This document shows positions 12,199 through 26,400 of a stretch of 64,000 nt of DNA, piece by piece. Location: the NCBI GenBank assembly GCA_947561715.1, contig OX387204.1:3477001-3541000 (forward strand), given 5' to 3'. The notes beneath the pieces were generated by a model. It was not told where the DNA came from. It did not search any database and saw only the letters and a list, made by a program, of their open reading frames with translations. A program made the translations under genes and the position numbers. The DNA is from Ascidia mentula. Taxonomy: Eukaryota; Chordata; Ascidiacea; Phlebobranchia; Ascidiidae. Position 1 is the first letter of the stretch; each line of letters starts with the position of its first letter.

Positions 12199-15100
12199 AG
12201 GTAAATGGGTTATTTTATGTTGCGATGTTTTTGTCAAAATAAAACAATAACAAACAGAAAAATCTAATTTTAGTTTTGTTCTCTGTAAAATGTGGAGAGT
12301 ATGATTATGCCTGCAGCATAAAGGTGTGTCTCCGCTTAATATTTATTTGACTTAATATCCCATTATTTTTGTTCTTGTCGTTGGTATTTACGTTTTGCCA
12401 GACAGGCAATGATTGTTGCCTGGTGTATTTTTGTTGACAAAAATTCCCCTTTCGACTATATCGTAAAATTGGTCAGATACACCCAACGCAGTTGGAATGA
12501 AAAACAACACAACTATCAAATTAACCGCCGATAAACAATCTACTTTCAACACTTCATAAACTTCACAATGTAAAGAACACTTGAGGTCCAACTTGAGGTT
12601 TTCTTGTAGACGATGTGCTGTCTAGCACCTGTTCTTAATCGGCTTTACATAAAAACATATCGCAACAGTAAAGTTTCACAAAACAATCTTACCGCAATTT
12701 ACATCGTATGCTCTCCGCGCCGTCTCGTGAAACCACTAATGCCCTTTTCCTTTGTCATTCCTTTGTCTGGAAATATAAATTTGACAGCTCAGTAACAACA
12801 GGTGTTTTGTGTAACCCGGGCAAAGCGATTAAAATGTGTTTTCTTAACGTCTGACAACAAACAGTGCCAATATCCCTCTTGATTTGTTTTTTTTTCTGTA
12901 TCAGTTTTAAAAACACTACGGTGCGGCAAATTCGTTGCTGATATATTTTTATCAAATTACACTAAAATCCTTTCGTAGTTAATCGCAACAATGGTTAAAT
13001 TAAATCTTATATTTCCAAAAAGGTTATGTGTAGTGTTGTACTTTACTTGACTTTGTACTTAACATATTAAAACGCTCTCTTAAAGGTCTTTGATATATCT
13101 GTTGTTTTTTTCTATTTACAACACTTAAATGTTCCCTGGCCACGAACGCGTTGCGCCACTTTAAAACGCATAAACAAACCGCACAACCGCATTAATATAA
13201 ACCAATGCACAAGCCCAACCCACATCGTAACGTCGCAAAACCTCAACGGCTCTCGTGTTTATGGCCACGGTCTTAACTCCATTCTGTCTGCAGCGCATAG
13301 AGAAGACGGTCCATCACTCACTCCCATTTAGGCGCCGTCACTACTTGGACCCACGAAAGGGATTAGACCCCGCATGCATGCAATTACATTTGGATTTTCT
13401 TTTCTCTCAGATTCACGTCCGTCTGCCCAACATTTTCATCGATGACGTTACCGTCTCTGGTCACGTGATGTATTATCGCTCATGTGTGGAAAAACTGTGA
13501 TGTTTTCCTGAACCCTTTTTTTCCAACGTTTCGTTCAAGCTTAAACTAACCAGCGTTGGTTCACCATAGCGATATTGTTATGTACGAAGCCGCGTAAAAC
13601 TGCCCGACTGTGTGCGTTTACACACCTTACTACTGTGCACGCGCCCGCGTGATTCTTTGCCATTCAGTATTATGTCTATCGTGTTCGTTTAATTCTTTGT
13701 TTGTTTTGTAGCTCATGTAATGGCGTTTCTTCTCATATTTTTTCCCTTGCCGTTTTTGATGCACTGTTTTTCCGGTCACGTGATGTGCACTCGTCGTACA
13801 GGGTATATGTTTTATTACTGACATTATGGTAGAACTTGACGAACATTTTGGCGACTTTTGAGAAAGCGCCAATGAGGTTTTACGGTCGGCGAACATAATA
13901 CGACGTTTTTTGAAAATCACTGTTTTAGCTCAAAACCCTCAAACCCCGCGTGCCCTCAGCGCATTAAGAAATCATGCAAAACCATGAATCAGGGGCTTTA
14001 CACACCCTAAAATTAGAATGAGTCACAGTTAATTTGCGGCAATGCTTGTCTGCAGGTTGACACCTGACACCGTATTGGCTTATACCATTGGTTACTCCGT
14101 CTGAAATGCTCTTTCAGAACCGTTGAAAGTTACAAGCCGAAATAATTGCACACTACCATTCCTAAACATTATTTTCGTATGCCCGGCGTTCATTATAAGA
14201 CCACAACTTTAATATCACGTCAGATGCAACATCAGCATTTCAGCGAGTTTATATTTAATCGTGCATTATTTGCATCATATTCATTTTGTCACGAATGAGT
14301 GTATTTATAATTAACTCTGTCGGTTCAAGTTTAAAATCTTTCCGAAGCCAATTTTATTATCTGTTTTTTTCATTCGTGGGTTTCTGGTTTTAACCGGATT
14401 TGTGGGACATCGATTTTTCGGTGAATAACGTAGCTGTATGCGTGGGTTTAAAATACTTTTTCCGCGTTAGTTAATTGGCCCCCTGGCGTTGTTAAGCTGC
14501 AGCGACGCTGATGGGTACAAATTTATTTTGTCTAATTAGTTTCACGCATCTTCGCGGAGTTTCGCAAAACCAAAAGAACCCACTGATCACCTTTGTCAAG
14601 CCAGTAGATGCTCCTTTTTCGATGTGCAATTAACCCAAACTATTTTCTCCCTAAAACTAAGCATCAGAAACGCCACCTTGCCCCGCTGGCCGAATCAGTA
14701 GATTTTGATTGCATTCCTCCAACCGTAAGGTGTTTCCGTTTTCCCCCAGCATGTGTTTACGTTCTTACCAAGTGCGCTCTAATGCTGGTTTTCCGATCAC
14801 AATATTAAGTAGTAAATATCGATTTAATTCTGTACTCAACAGCTCGGGAAGTTTTCTGCTGTATTTCGCGAGTGCGTTGTTTTCTTACTGCAAATCTTAC
14901 ATACATTTCAACAAGATACGAATTGCACGTTGGGTTTCAAAGCATACACGATATTCAATGCTCCTGTGTAAAACTTATAGTCGCCAACACTCAACCGCAT
15001 TTGTTCGTTTATTAACGGTCCGGCATACAAGTATGAATATGAAAGCGCAATTTTTCCGTCCATTTGCGTACTTTGATGCCATGCATCCATTTCTGTGCCG

Positions 15101-17449
15101 TTATCAACGTTATATTGCCTTCAAGACACTTTCGTGCAAGTGTTTGTCAGTGTAAAAACAGAGTTTCACCTTAGCAAAGCAGAATAGCGGTCGATATATG
15201 TGATGGAAAACCTGCAGACGTATATTGCTCTGCAGTTGGTGACTCACGCGCTGAAGTGGAAAACATCTGGGTCGTCACGCAAAAAATAGGTAAACAAAAA
15301 GAAAAAAAATTACCGAATTCTGGAGGTCAGCAAACAAAAACGAAACAAAATTAGGTGAAATACGCTAAAATTAACAAGTTTACAAACATAGTGCGCCCGA
15401 AAGGTTTGCCACTGCAATTCCAAACCAACCGAGGTTAGCGAAACAAGATTTTACAAGCACCTGTTGCTTACATCACTAATGCCAGGTGGTACGCGAGCCC
15501 GTTTCCCGCTCAGTCCTGCTCGTTGACCGCACGCCGCCATATCATCAACCACATATTGCAGGTTATCAGCAAGGAAGTGCCAAGATAATGTTTTAGGCGA
15601 AAGGTCCCTGAAAGAATTCCGTAGGTGCTGCATTTACTTAAGATGTGGTTCACCCTGGACTAACAGTTATGTCAACGCCAAGCAAACAGCGTACCCTGGT
15701 GGGAAACGTTCTTGTGGATAGACAAACGTCATAACTTCACCTTGTGGGTCTTTCTACCAATTCGTAAGGTGATACTCCCAGAGTTTTTAACATAATGGGA
15801 CGGGCTATTTTTCCAGAATTTTTTGCTGAGCCCGCTGACACACAAGAGTAAAATCAAAAGCAGTAAAGGATTTCCTTTTTTCTATCATTCCCTTTTGATT
15901 CATTTGTTTAATTTAAGTCACGTATCACGTGTCATCGTTATGTCAGAAATCGGTTTTTGAGGCGGTCGCGAATCAATGGACTTGAGTTTGAACTTATTGC
16001 AGCTCGCGATGAAAGCTCCCCCCCTTAAATCATGACAAACTTCATGAGTGATTAAGTCAGGATTTTCCGATTGAAGCGAAAAAAGCCACGTTCGCTTTAC
16101 GGTCGTTTGTGGCAACAGAAAAGGTGGTTGTGATTGAGATAAGATCGCTTTGTGCTTTAACATCTCGTTTCCATCAAAATGCGGTTATGCAGTAATTTGA
16201 AACGTTGGCAATTTGCGTCAGTAATTTTGCTTTTTAGTAGCCAGAGGCTGTAATTATTGTTCATGGCTTTTTTTCAATACATAATTTTAAAAAACTCAAT
16301 ATGATTGATAGTTTGTATATTTTACACCAGCTGGGTTAATTTCATAGCAGCAACAAATCGCCGACAGAGGGATGGTTGAATTGGAATGCTCGGCGTTCTG
16401 GTGGTGTGTATACAGGAATGTTGAAGCTCATTTACTCCGGATGCAGAAGCCAGCACGTGGAGAACTTCGCATAGGCCTCGTTGAAAATGAACATCCGAAT
16501 CAAAATATAGCGGCTAATATACCCAGACTTTGTCGTGAAGGCAAGTCTCCCAATAGCGTGCTTAGCCTATTGAGGACGATTCTTACAGATAACGTTGGCA
16601 TCGATATCTGATATTCACGTCATAGATAGGAAAGGTTCATCACACGCTTTTTTGTGCGAACATTGATCGATAACGATAGTTAACTTCCCAGCAATGCAAC
16701 ACCATCAAACAAGGAGAAAATGCAATGGGTCGTTTTCCGCTAACACAACAATATCAAGAATCGACCTCTGCAGCTGATTGTCTTGTAATTGCTGCCGGTC
16801 AGTTCGCCTGCAACTGTGACATTCTCTCTCCCGTGTGAAACGCGCTTAATACCAGGTAAAGCGAGCGATCTCAGCTATCGGCAAAAAAGATCGTCGCATC
16901 GTGTGGAGAAAAAGGCAGCAGTCAAGACGAACAGTTGAACTGAGCGCCTGCTGTGAGGGCAATATAAGCTTTGTGTGTTTGGGTTGGAAGCGTGCAGAGC
17001 GCTTTTATCAGATTGTGGGCCCTTTGTTCCTGCGAGACTTTAGGCGTAGGATTTGCAGTTTAAAAAATCATGCGAGTTTTCTAATGAGCAAATGTCATCA
17101 GCAAGTATGTTGGGTTTCAGTTTGAGAAAGTATAGAAGCAAAACTGATAGTTAAATAAAAGCTGATGAAATATACTGAAGATAGATTAGTTTTATTACGT
17201 CAGATAAACATACGTGTACTCACAAAACACTTATCTTAAACTATAGTTTGCCTTTCTCTTTTAGCATTGTTCTAAAACAACAAATTAAATTAAACCTTGT
17301 GCAAGATTAGGCGTTTATGCACTTTCCGGGACGCGATACAGGAGTACTTCCACTAAGAAGAAAACTTAGTCATCTGAACCACTGTTATTGGCCAAGCACA
17401 CCAACATCCTTTCTACTGTTGGTTGTAAAGCACGCACACCTAATCAACG
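12199..17449. other. Intergenic region between DENND5 and the RERG-like GTPase
   Basis: 5.25 kb between two plus-strand genes, with CpG at about the expected rate, unlike the 5' exons of DENND5. It must hold the GTPase promoter. Visible items are the DENND5 poly(A) signal at 12238 and a 13-bp sequence GGTCACGTGATGT present twice (13459-13471, 13774-13786). No convincing coding exon, tRNA or transposon was recognised. Confidence 0.6.
12238..12243 (+). promoter_or_regulatory. Poly(A) signal of DENND5
   Basis: A canonical AATAAA lies 40 bases after the DENND5 stop codon (12196-12198). No other canonical hexamer is closer, so the 3' UTR is probably very short. Inferred from position only. Confidence 0.55.
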
Positions 17450-20400
17450 ATGAATAATACCCGTGGCCGTGCCATCTCGATGAGCTCGGCTTTGGCAAGC
17501 CTGCCCAGGCCCCATGGAATACGGCGGAGTCAATCGGCCACCACGGCCACTTCGCCCCGTTCAATCCGGGTCGTAGTTCTTGGAGTCGGGGGCGTCGGAA
17601 AGACAGGTGTGTAAAATATTTAAAGTCGTTATATTTACAAAAAAAAAATATTTACAAGTGGTGTTGATACTTCATTATCATATCTGAAAAATAATTTCGT
17701 CTTCCAAGTTTTGCGTTTGAATGCAACGAATCCCGCATTACTCGAAGTGGTTTTGTAAATTGTGGCTCTTGACGTCGAAAATTTACAAGTAAGCCAACTT
17801 CAAGTGCTGTGTAGGGACTTAAGGACTCTCTGTGGTCTACTAGCAGTTGGTGGCAAATAAAATCTATAACTGTGGTCGGTAGTAGGGAGGGAAAGCATTG
17901 TTTTTGTTACAACCGACTGGCGCATTAATCCACCCGCTGCTATAGTTGACGAGCAAGGGATTGTAAAAGTCGACCAATCGGCTTGATTGATTAATTTGCG
18001 ACACGTTAGAAATTCGGGTGCGCCGCTGGGCGCCTCGGAACGCGCTCTAAATCATGCGAACCCGACTACTAACGCCATTTGTCCAGCATTCTGCTTTCGA
18101 ACAAAGGCACTGTCTGTTGTTGATGTTGTACTTTATAAAATTTGTAGGTGTATTGCGTAACATCTCCTTGAGAAGAAACGCATTTTCGGTCATTTGCTGA
18201 CAATTTGCATTCGTTTGTGGTTTCGTATTGTAGTCGTGGCGTCGTTGATTTGCATCAATTTCGACCGTTTACGCCAAGTTACCTCGCAAATTACAAAGAA
18301 ATTCGCCGCGGCCTGCTTCGCATGAAACCCAGTCGTAGCGCCCGAAAGCCACGGCTTCCAAGCAACTGGACGACAAGCGGTGCAAAATGACATCGATCAG
18401 GAGCCATTTCGTCGTGATTCGTAACACATGACACCGTGCTTATGGGACTACATGTGCTATATCAGCTCCTGAAGCACTGCTCGACGCTTACAGAGTTATC
18501 AGGCACTTCACTTAATTGGCGACTCTGTAAGGTCTGAACTTGCCGCTGTAAACGAGAGAGGTATTTGCTGTAGGCAAGAGGTTGCTTGGGCACTTGACAA
18601 ACGTATTCGTAGCACTGCTGGCAGCGTAATCCAGATTGGTGGTCATGCTTGGAAAGAATCTGTCCGTTTTTATGGGTGTTTTTTTAAAAAAAATACAAAC
18701 TGCGACCCTAACACTAAAATAGTTACATATTGCCAACAATACGGCGTTGTTATCCTTTGTCAAATACTGTGCAACCAAATAATCGCTTGTTGGAATTAAT
18801 TCCAAGATATATGGGATGTAATCGCCCAAATTGAACTACTTTTCATATTGTATAGAGTGCAAAAAGTTAGGTAGGCCTATTTTGAAACTTTCCAAGCCAG
18901 CAACTGTTCCAGCAAAGTTTTCAAAACAAATGCAGTAACACAAATATTTGTTACCGCAAAGCAAGACCGGTTGGTCCTGTGTTCTTCAGGCAATATGGCG
19001 TTCGGTCGCCGAGACCACACTCAATTCCACTCCGGCTTTGTTATGACTGTCGCTGAACGCTTTGTTGCCATCACAATCAAGCATCACCTGCGTTTATTAC
19101 CGGACAATACAATCCGCTTGGTTGTCCTTACGTACCAGACCAGCAGCTGAGCGACCAGTGACTGTACGGTAAATTGACAATTTCGATGTGCTGCGCTACG
19201 TGAACCGTACAAGGGTAGGTTGCAATTATACGAGGACAAATTGCTTGGTGCTTTGACGTAGTTGGACACGTGAAGCGCGTTCGGTTGCAAGGGGTATTGT
19301 TTGGGAGCCGTTCGAGTCGAAAACCCTTTTGTTGTCCAGTGTTTAACATTCGCCTGTCTTTTGTGACTTCGTGGCTGGTACGTTTACACTTTTGTTGTGC
19401 ACTCTAAAAATTTGGTTTTGGTTCAAAACACGTACCTGACAAAGTGCAAGATACACTCATAGTTTCATGAGTTGACGTTTTCGTTTGAGCAGTAAACTGT
19501 ATTACAGGTGTCTATTAGATTCAAATACGCCAACTTTGCCTTACACAGCAACCTCAAAACATGTATACGTTCATACCGGTTGTAAAAACCAGACGACGAT
19601 GTTGGTTTGAAACCGAGAAAGTGTTTCTATGAGCCAGCCATTAAATGTCATCAGTAAGTCGCCGCTTACCACGATTTGCTTTTAAAACGACATTTGTTAC
19701 TCAAGTTCTTCTGGGCGCGGACAAGCGAACAACCGCCACGCCTCCGGTATCGTTCAAGCTTCTTAACGGGTCGTCTTCGTATACTTGTTGCGGCGCCCTA
19801 ACGTAATGCGCTATGAACGTGGACAGTTCGGCGCCAGGGCTGCCGCATGTGAGTTTCCAATGTATCTTTTTTGTTTTCGAGGAATGTGATGCGAAGACTT
19901 ACATAGGAACGTGCATAAAATCAAATATTGCTTGGCGTTAATATTTGTAGAGAACTTTAATGCGTCTTACCAATAGCAACAGGTGTAACAGAGATATTAT
20001 TGCGAAACATTGGAAATTTTCCAATCGAAATTTATAAAACGGGAAGTTCTCATCAATTAATTTTACGCTGGAAATCCCATATCGCAATCGAAAGTACCTG
20101 TCTTCTTTTTTCTAAATTAGCCGAACGTGTTGTTTAACAACATTACCTACAGCCACTAGTACACACCGACTAACTAATTGTCATTTGTACTACTTGTGTT
20201 GTTCATTGCGAGGTAAGCGAGTTAATTATTAGGTCTGGGAACCGCAAAAATGCCTCTGCGACCAAAGCGTTGTGTTGCGAAACATTCAACGAACACCTGG
20301 CAAGGATTTACCTCCAATTTCACGCATTCAAGTGGGGAAAGTTGACGGCCACACACGGTAAACTGGTACTGATAAACAATCACCGCTGCCCAACTCAAAA

Positions 20401-23400
20401 TTAAAAAATGTTTTTATCGCCTTGTTTAAATGGAGCAACCTAAATTCCATTGCGTTAGGGAAAAGGGACCGGCGAAGAAACTTAATTATTGACGATGTGG
20501 ATTTATGTGGCGCCTAAACGCACAACACTGTAGGGTTGGTGAACAAAAAACATGCAAAACTCCTGGCAATGTGAAAACGTGTGGGCTTTGTTGCTCGTCG
20601 CCTAACAAATTCGAAAATAAATAATTTGTTTCAATCAATGTGAAAATGCTCTGAGCTGCGTTTTTCTGAGCTTCCTACGAAAAATGTAGTTGTGGGTTTG
20701 TATTGCGGAAGGGTTACGTAATGTTCCCATTGCTCAGTTGCATTTCAGTAAATTCGCAAGTAGGGGCACCTGTTGGGTAGCGTGCGCAACAACAACAACA
20801 CAGGTAAAGTTCAATTGCACGAGACCGCCACGACCCGCTGGACTGCTTTCAGTTTGCATTTGTCTCAGTCCGACCCTGAGCAACGCCCGTATAATTTCTC
20901 GACACAACAGAGAACATCAACAAGCAGCTTACTGCACAGAAATCGTTTTGACGCCGGCGTCGTAGGTGCACTCGTGACGTCACAGGATTAATGTCATGTT
21001 GGTGTCATGATTAATTGTCTTCGAATGAGGAGTGCTAACGCGCGCGTTTCCAGAAATGCAAGATTTAAATGCCGATATTGGATTAAAACGTTTGGGACGC
21101 GTGACACGAAAAGTGCAAGACGCGAAATGCGATCAATCAATGTTATTTCGACCGCAAGCTAATTGCATGCCGGTTCTCAAGAGGCGGTCCTGCAAGCATG
21201 TTCCGCGAACACCTGACATTTGAAATTGCTATTGGGTTGTCAAGGAAAATTATCTTAATGTGTTGCCGGTTTGGCATTGGTCCCTTGCGGGAGGCTTAAA
21301 TTAAACTAATAAGGCTCGTAACCCCGAAATCTTCATACTTACATCGCGAATTTAACTTAATCGCATATGCCTCGCCAAATTGTTGGCATCAAATAACACG
21401 AAGGAATGGAGCATCGATTCGGTTTGCGCAAATTCGGAAGCAAATTTTTGAACTGTAGAATCTAGTTGTGGCCAAACCCATTTACCAACATCCATGCGCT
21501 TAATTTAGCCTCACAGTCGGTTGCAATGACGTGTTACAACTGCTTTCCCAAAGCTCCGAGACGAGTTTTGTCGCAAATAATGCGGATTTGCGCACATAAA
21601 CAATACGAGTTGTTCGTAAATTGACTCGGCATTTCCTCTGTGGCTTACTCAGGGCCCCGAAGCTCGGTGTAATCTTTCAACAACGCGAACCCCGTTGTGT
21701 GTCTGGAAAGTCCTGCCTTTCCTGTTTAAAATCACGCGCTATTGGCCATGCCTGCAAATCCCGTCATAGTCGATTCGAAATGAATAAGGCTATCCAATCC
21801 CTCTACAATGCCATTCTTGTCCTAGTCGATAAGCGAATTTGAAATATCCATTACAGAAATATATTATTTCGTCCCGAGGTCACGTGCGTAAAGTGCAGCG
21901 CCGTAACAAAATCCTGTTTCGGTGACGTAAACGACCAATGCCACTAGACCGTTTCGCTTTAGTTTGCCGAGGTAATGCCGCAGGTAAGGCGCTTACTACC
22001 TTAAGCAGCACGGACTTGTATTTGCTCAATCTCATCCACACTCCTGGAAAAAGGCTTAATGCCAACAAAGCGCGTTACAATCGCCTGTTGACAACAGTAG
22101 TGATATCGGTTCTTAGAATCGAATCGGCACCCGAAATGATAAGACATTGATGCGACACACTTTTCCGTGAAATCTTACAGCATATAGATATACAGCCATT
22201 ACGTGCCAGTGCTTATATATCATAATTTATTGTTTCATAGTTTGGTAAACGTCTGTTGGTATTTACATACATGTTGTTGGCGACATATTGACTTTTTTTT
22301 TAAACTGTTTCCGTTCCATTTTAACTCTTTTGCCACTAAAAAACATCGAAAAATACACAGCATTAAATTAATTTTGTCGGTCATGTTGATCAGCGTTTAA
22401 TATCGCGGATGACCTCAGCATCGTTTCCGTCAGCAATTGTGCGCTGTCATTCCTTCTCTGTTGGGTTTGGGGTGGAACTTCCTGCGCTCTCTGGTCACGG
22501 CCGTTGCGCTTGTAATGTCGTGCGTGATGGCGAGGACAGGTTCCCTGTTTGTGCGGCCAAACTGATTGACACCCAATATACGGTGAAATGCGAGCATCAA
22601 AACAGTTTATTATCCATCACCAACGATTCCGGGAAACTAAAAGAAGTATGATTTATACGATCCATGAGAACGTATTCTCACATTCAAATGTAAAGTATGG
22701 ATTTTCAGCTGCTAAAGGATACGAGAAAAAATCTTTGTCGGAGGTTGTAATTGGGATTTCGAAAAATCTACTCCAAACGAAAATAACGCTTCCTCTTTGA
22801 GCAACACAGATCATCTGTGTTTCTTGTGCAGGAATGCGAAATGTGATTTATGTTGGCGCCACAAACCATGTGATGCACCGCGTGACTCAACTGCTGTAGA
22901 TGAGAAGTGCAAAATGCCAATATTGACATGAACGAATGTCGGCATAGTTAAGCCAGTCACCTATACACTATTTGTTTCCGGTTCGCGAGTGAAACCTTGT
23001 CGGGATTCGCAGAACGCATCATATTTGTCTCCTTTTAATCAAACACACATTGTTCAGCGTCACTCCTGGGTGAGGTACCCCCTCGAAGGTGCCATGCCTA
23101 TCGTAAGAGATACTTTTCCGAAAGGCTCAAATGTGTGGCAACTTTTTCGTGCCTCGCAGTGCCGGATAATAATCCTTCACAGATAATAAGTGGGCCGTCG
23201 AAGAGGTCTTCCCGCCCGTCGAAATCATGTTTGTGTTGCCCGAGAAGGCTGTGTACACATCTACCGTTCTTGCCATCAACTCTTGTTTGATTTTGTGATT
23301 GCGCCCAGTCAGGTCGGCAGATTCCTCTAACAGGGGGTCTCTTATTTTAAAATGGCCTTCTCCGGGGCTGTTGCCCAGATGAGACGCTTTTAAAATCAAG

Positions 23401-26400
23401 GGTTGCGTAGTTTTGAATTTCCACTAATGCTTTGGTGTGAATCGGCGCGTGGAAAACCTGTTTTGGATCCCAGGCCTTAAGCGAACGTTTCGGCCCCTTA
23501 ATTTTTCCGCGTACCTAAAATTGTGAAAGCTTATAAAGGGCACGGTGTCTTGATTTTAAACAGGCCGCGCGAGTGCCGCCACTTTCTCCTGCACTTATCC
23601 GCAAAGCTACGAAACCGATAGGCCTTTAGTTCGAGCGCCTGCACATTGCGGTGTTTCAGTATTTGCCTCTCGACTTCGAGCGCCGATAAAACGTCATGGC
23701 TATCAATGCCTCGTATCGCCAACTGTCAAGCTCGCATCTATTTGAAGGGAGTCGGCGCCAAGAGCTTGTGGCAACGCAGCGTCGCCATCCGAGCTATAAA
23801 CGACACCTCAATCCTCTTGTGGTGTTTGTTCGGCAGTCTTGTTGTAAGACCACGGTTTGGGCACGCGCCCAACGACGGGAGAAGACGCCTCGTTTTCCCG
23901 CCGTCGCTCCGCGGTGTTGTTTTTGCCGCCAAATCTCTGCGTCACAAACGTTGTACTACATCAACCACCTTTAATTGACTTACGAAGATCTTGTTGAAAC
24001 TACAGAAGGTCGCCGGAAAGTGGGGCTTCTTAATGACTTCGTCATTCGTGTATTCAAATCCCGAACCAGTACAGGTTTTATGAATCAGACGATATATTCG
24101 CTCTATGTTTGTATTTGCCCGCTTTTGCCTCTGCGTTAATCTGTAAATTCGTCACGGCTATCACGTGGCGACATGTTGTTTTCACCTCTGCACGCTACAA
24201 TGTTGATGGCCACTGTCCACTGACGTCACGCAGCGGCAATTTTCTACCCTTGGAAAGTGCAAACCTTTTGCAACGATATCCGCAAATAAGTCGGCGAGCT
24301 TACCTGGTTAATCCCCAGTCAAAGAGCCAACTGCAAATGTTTGTCCTTTTTTTCATGATTTTTACAACAGTTTCGCGGCATAATTGCTTCTGATCAAACG
24401 ACAGTGGTGTCTTTGAAAAACGTACTTTCTCTACTATCGTTAGCCGCCCACAGGAATATAACATAACTTATAATGGGTGCTTTGATGTGCCACCTCACAG
24501 CCAGATTTGGACCTGTTTTGTGGTCAGATGTGAGCCGCTATAACACGATCGCCTTCTCAAATCCTCTAACGACGATCTTCCGTAAGGTCCGCGAAACAGT
24601 TTGTTCGAACACTATCTTATCGTTTCGTCGGATCTGTGCCGATGAGATGCCGCGATGTGTCAAGTTCCCCATGCCACGGAGCCACAAACCGGCCAATTGA
24701 CGTTTTAGGGCGCACGTTGCAATTTATCACAAACAAGAAGGTAATTAACATCATCGAGTGCCTTGTCGTGTCACAGAGAACGTATCGACACTTTCATCAA
24801 CTCCGCAATGTTGTTGTCTTCTGACCCCTTCTCGTCAAACCCAACAGTGTTCATTTTGATGAGCAGCGGCATGCGAATGGGTTCTTTCATTAAGCTCGAA
24901 GGCAGTTACGCAAAGTGTGGTCTATCTTTATTATGGTTGCCAACTCTCGATAATTAAGTCGAGCAACGATTTTACGTCACCCCGTCATGCTTATCGCACA
25001 GCAAACTCGATGGACTAACTCGATAAACGCACATCGGTCGGTGTCCGTGCATCGGTGCGAATGCATCTTGTAGTCGCGAAACGAAATTTACACAACAACT
25101 TGCGTTTCAAAGTACAACACAAAGCGAAGTTCATCACCGGCCACGAAATGGAGTCTGTGTTGACTGCCATACAAATTAGTTCCCCATTGTGTAAGCCTGT
25201 GTACTTAGCAGGTTAAGTGGAAACGCATTGACAACCTTCGTCCTTGCCAAGGTGGTAACATTTTAACCACACTGAGTCAACGTTGCAATTGCATTTTGCG
25301 GTGAACTGTAAAGAGGAAAGTGAGGCAATCTATCAGCATTAGTTCGGCGGCGGAGCGGTTAAACACACGCCACTCATTCAATGTCACTTAAGCGTCGGCA
25401 TTACTTCACTTTGTGACCACATAACTTTATTGGACTTCTCGATATTGAACGGAGTTCGTGGAATAATCTGTGTTCTCAGTCAAATATCGAACCTGATGAA
25501 TGAAAGCGACACGCATTTAATCCAAAAATATGCACGTCTTGTCACTGCGTGCATAAAAATTAGGCGAAGATGCACTCAATCAATGCATTGTCTTCTCGGG
25601 TTCGAAACTATTTTTTAAGCCGATGTGATGTGTTGTATTATAACGTGGTACAATGCACGTGATCTATAACTTATAACAAGTATGTGTGGAGAAACTGCTG
25701 TTGCTAGTTTCAAGCGATTGCAAAAACAGATTTGTCACGAGCGGCAAACATCTAGATCTGATGCGTAATCTACCACCCCATGTAATTTGTGCTTCGTGTT
25801 ATTGGCCCAATTTCAGCGACCTGTTTCGCGAGAAACGCTCCGCTTTCGGCTTCTACTTCGACCTGATTCAAGGCCTGCGTTAATTGCTGTTTACGACCGT
25901 GCTCCACTTGACTCGAGCCACTGTGATTGTTGGCTTACGCCGAAAAAAGTATAGATCAGTCACATATCAGTATCTTGTTTTTCTGTTTTGTTCGTGTCGC
26001 CAGTGTTTTCAAGGTGACGCAATCGTAGTAGGCAGATGTCAATATGTCACGTTTGAGAGCGTGGAATTCGCGATCACCTGATTGGAAGATTCCTGCTCTG
26101 TACAATTTACCAAAGTTAAGCTTCACGTACAAAACGCAAACACATTGTGGATTTGCATTCTTTGTTATCATGTAAATGAATGGGCATCTGACATAGTTAT
26201 GCAAGGACAAGGTCATATCATTTGTTTTTTCAAACTATAGTCACATGTTTTTCACGTGTTTGCCGAACGTTTTGTAGCCACTCCAAAATATACGATGTTT
26301 TACTGATTATAGTTTCGTGGGAATTGTCTCGTTTTTACTTTTGAATTGCATGCATCGCTTGCACGGAGCAACGTGATAATCTGCTAATCTAACCGCGGTT

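Noticed and set aside
19305..19320. GTTCGAGTC resembling a tRNA B box
   Set aside because: No matching A box or foldable acceptor and anticodon stems upstream.
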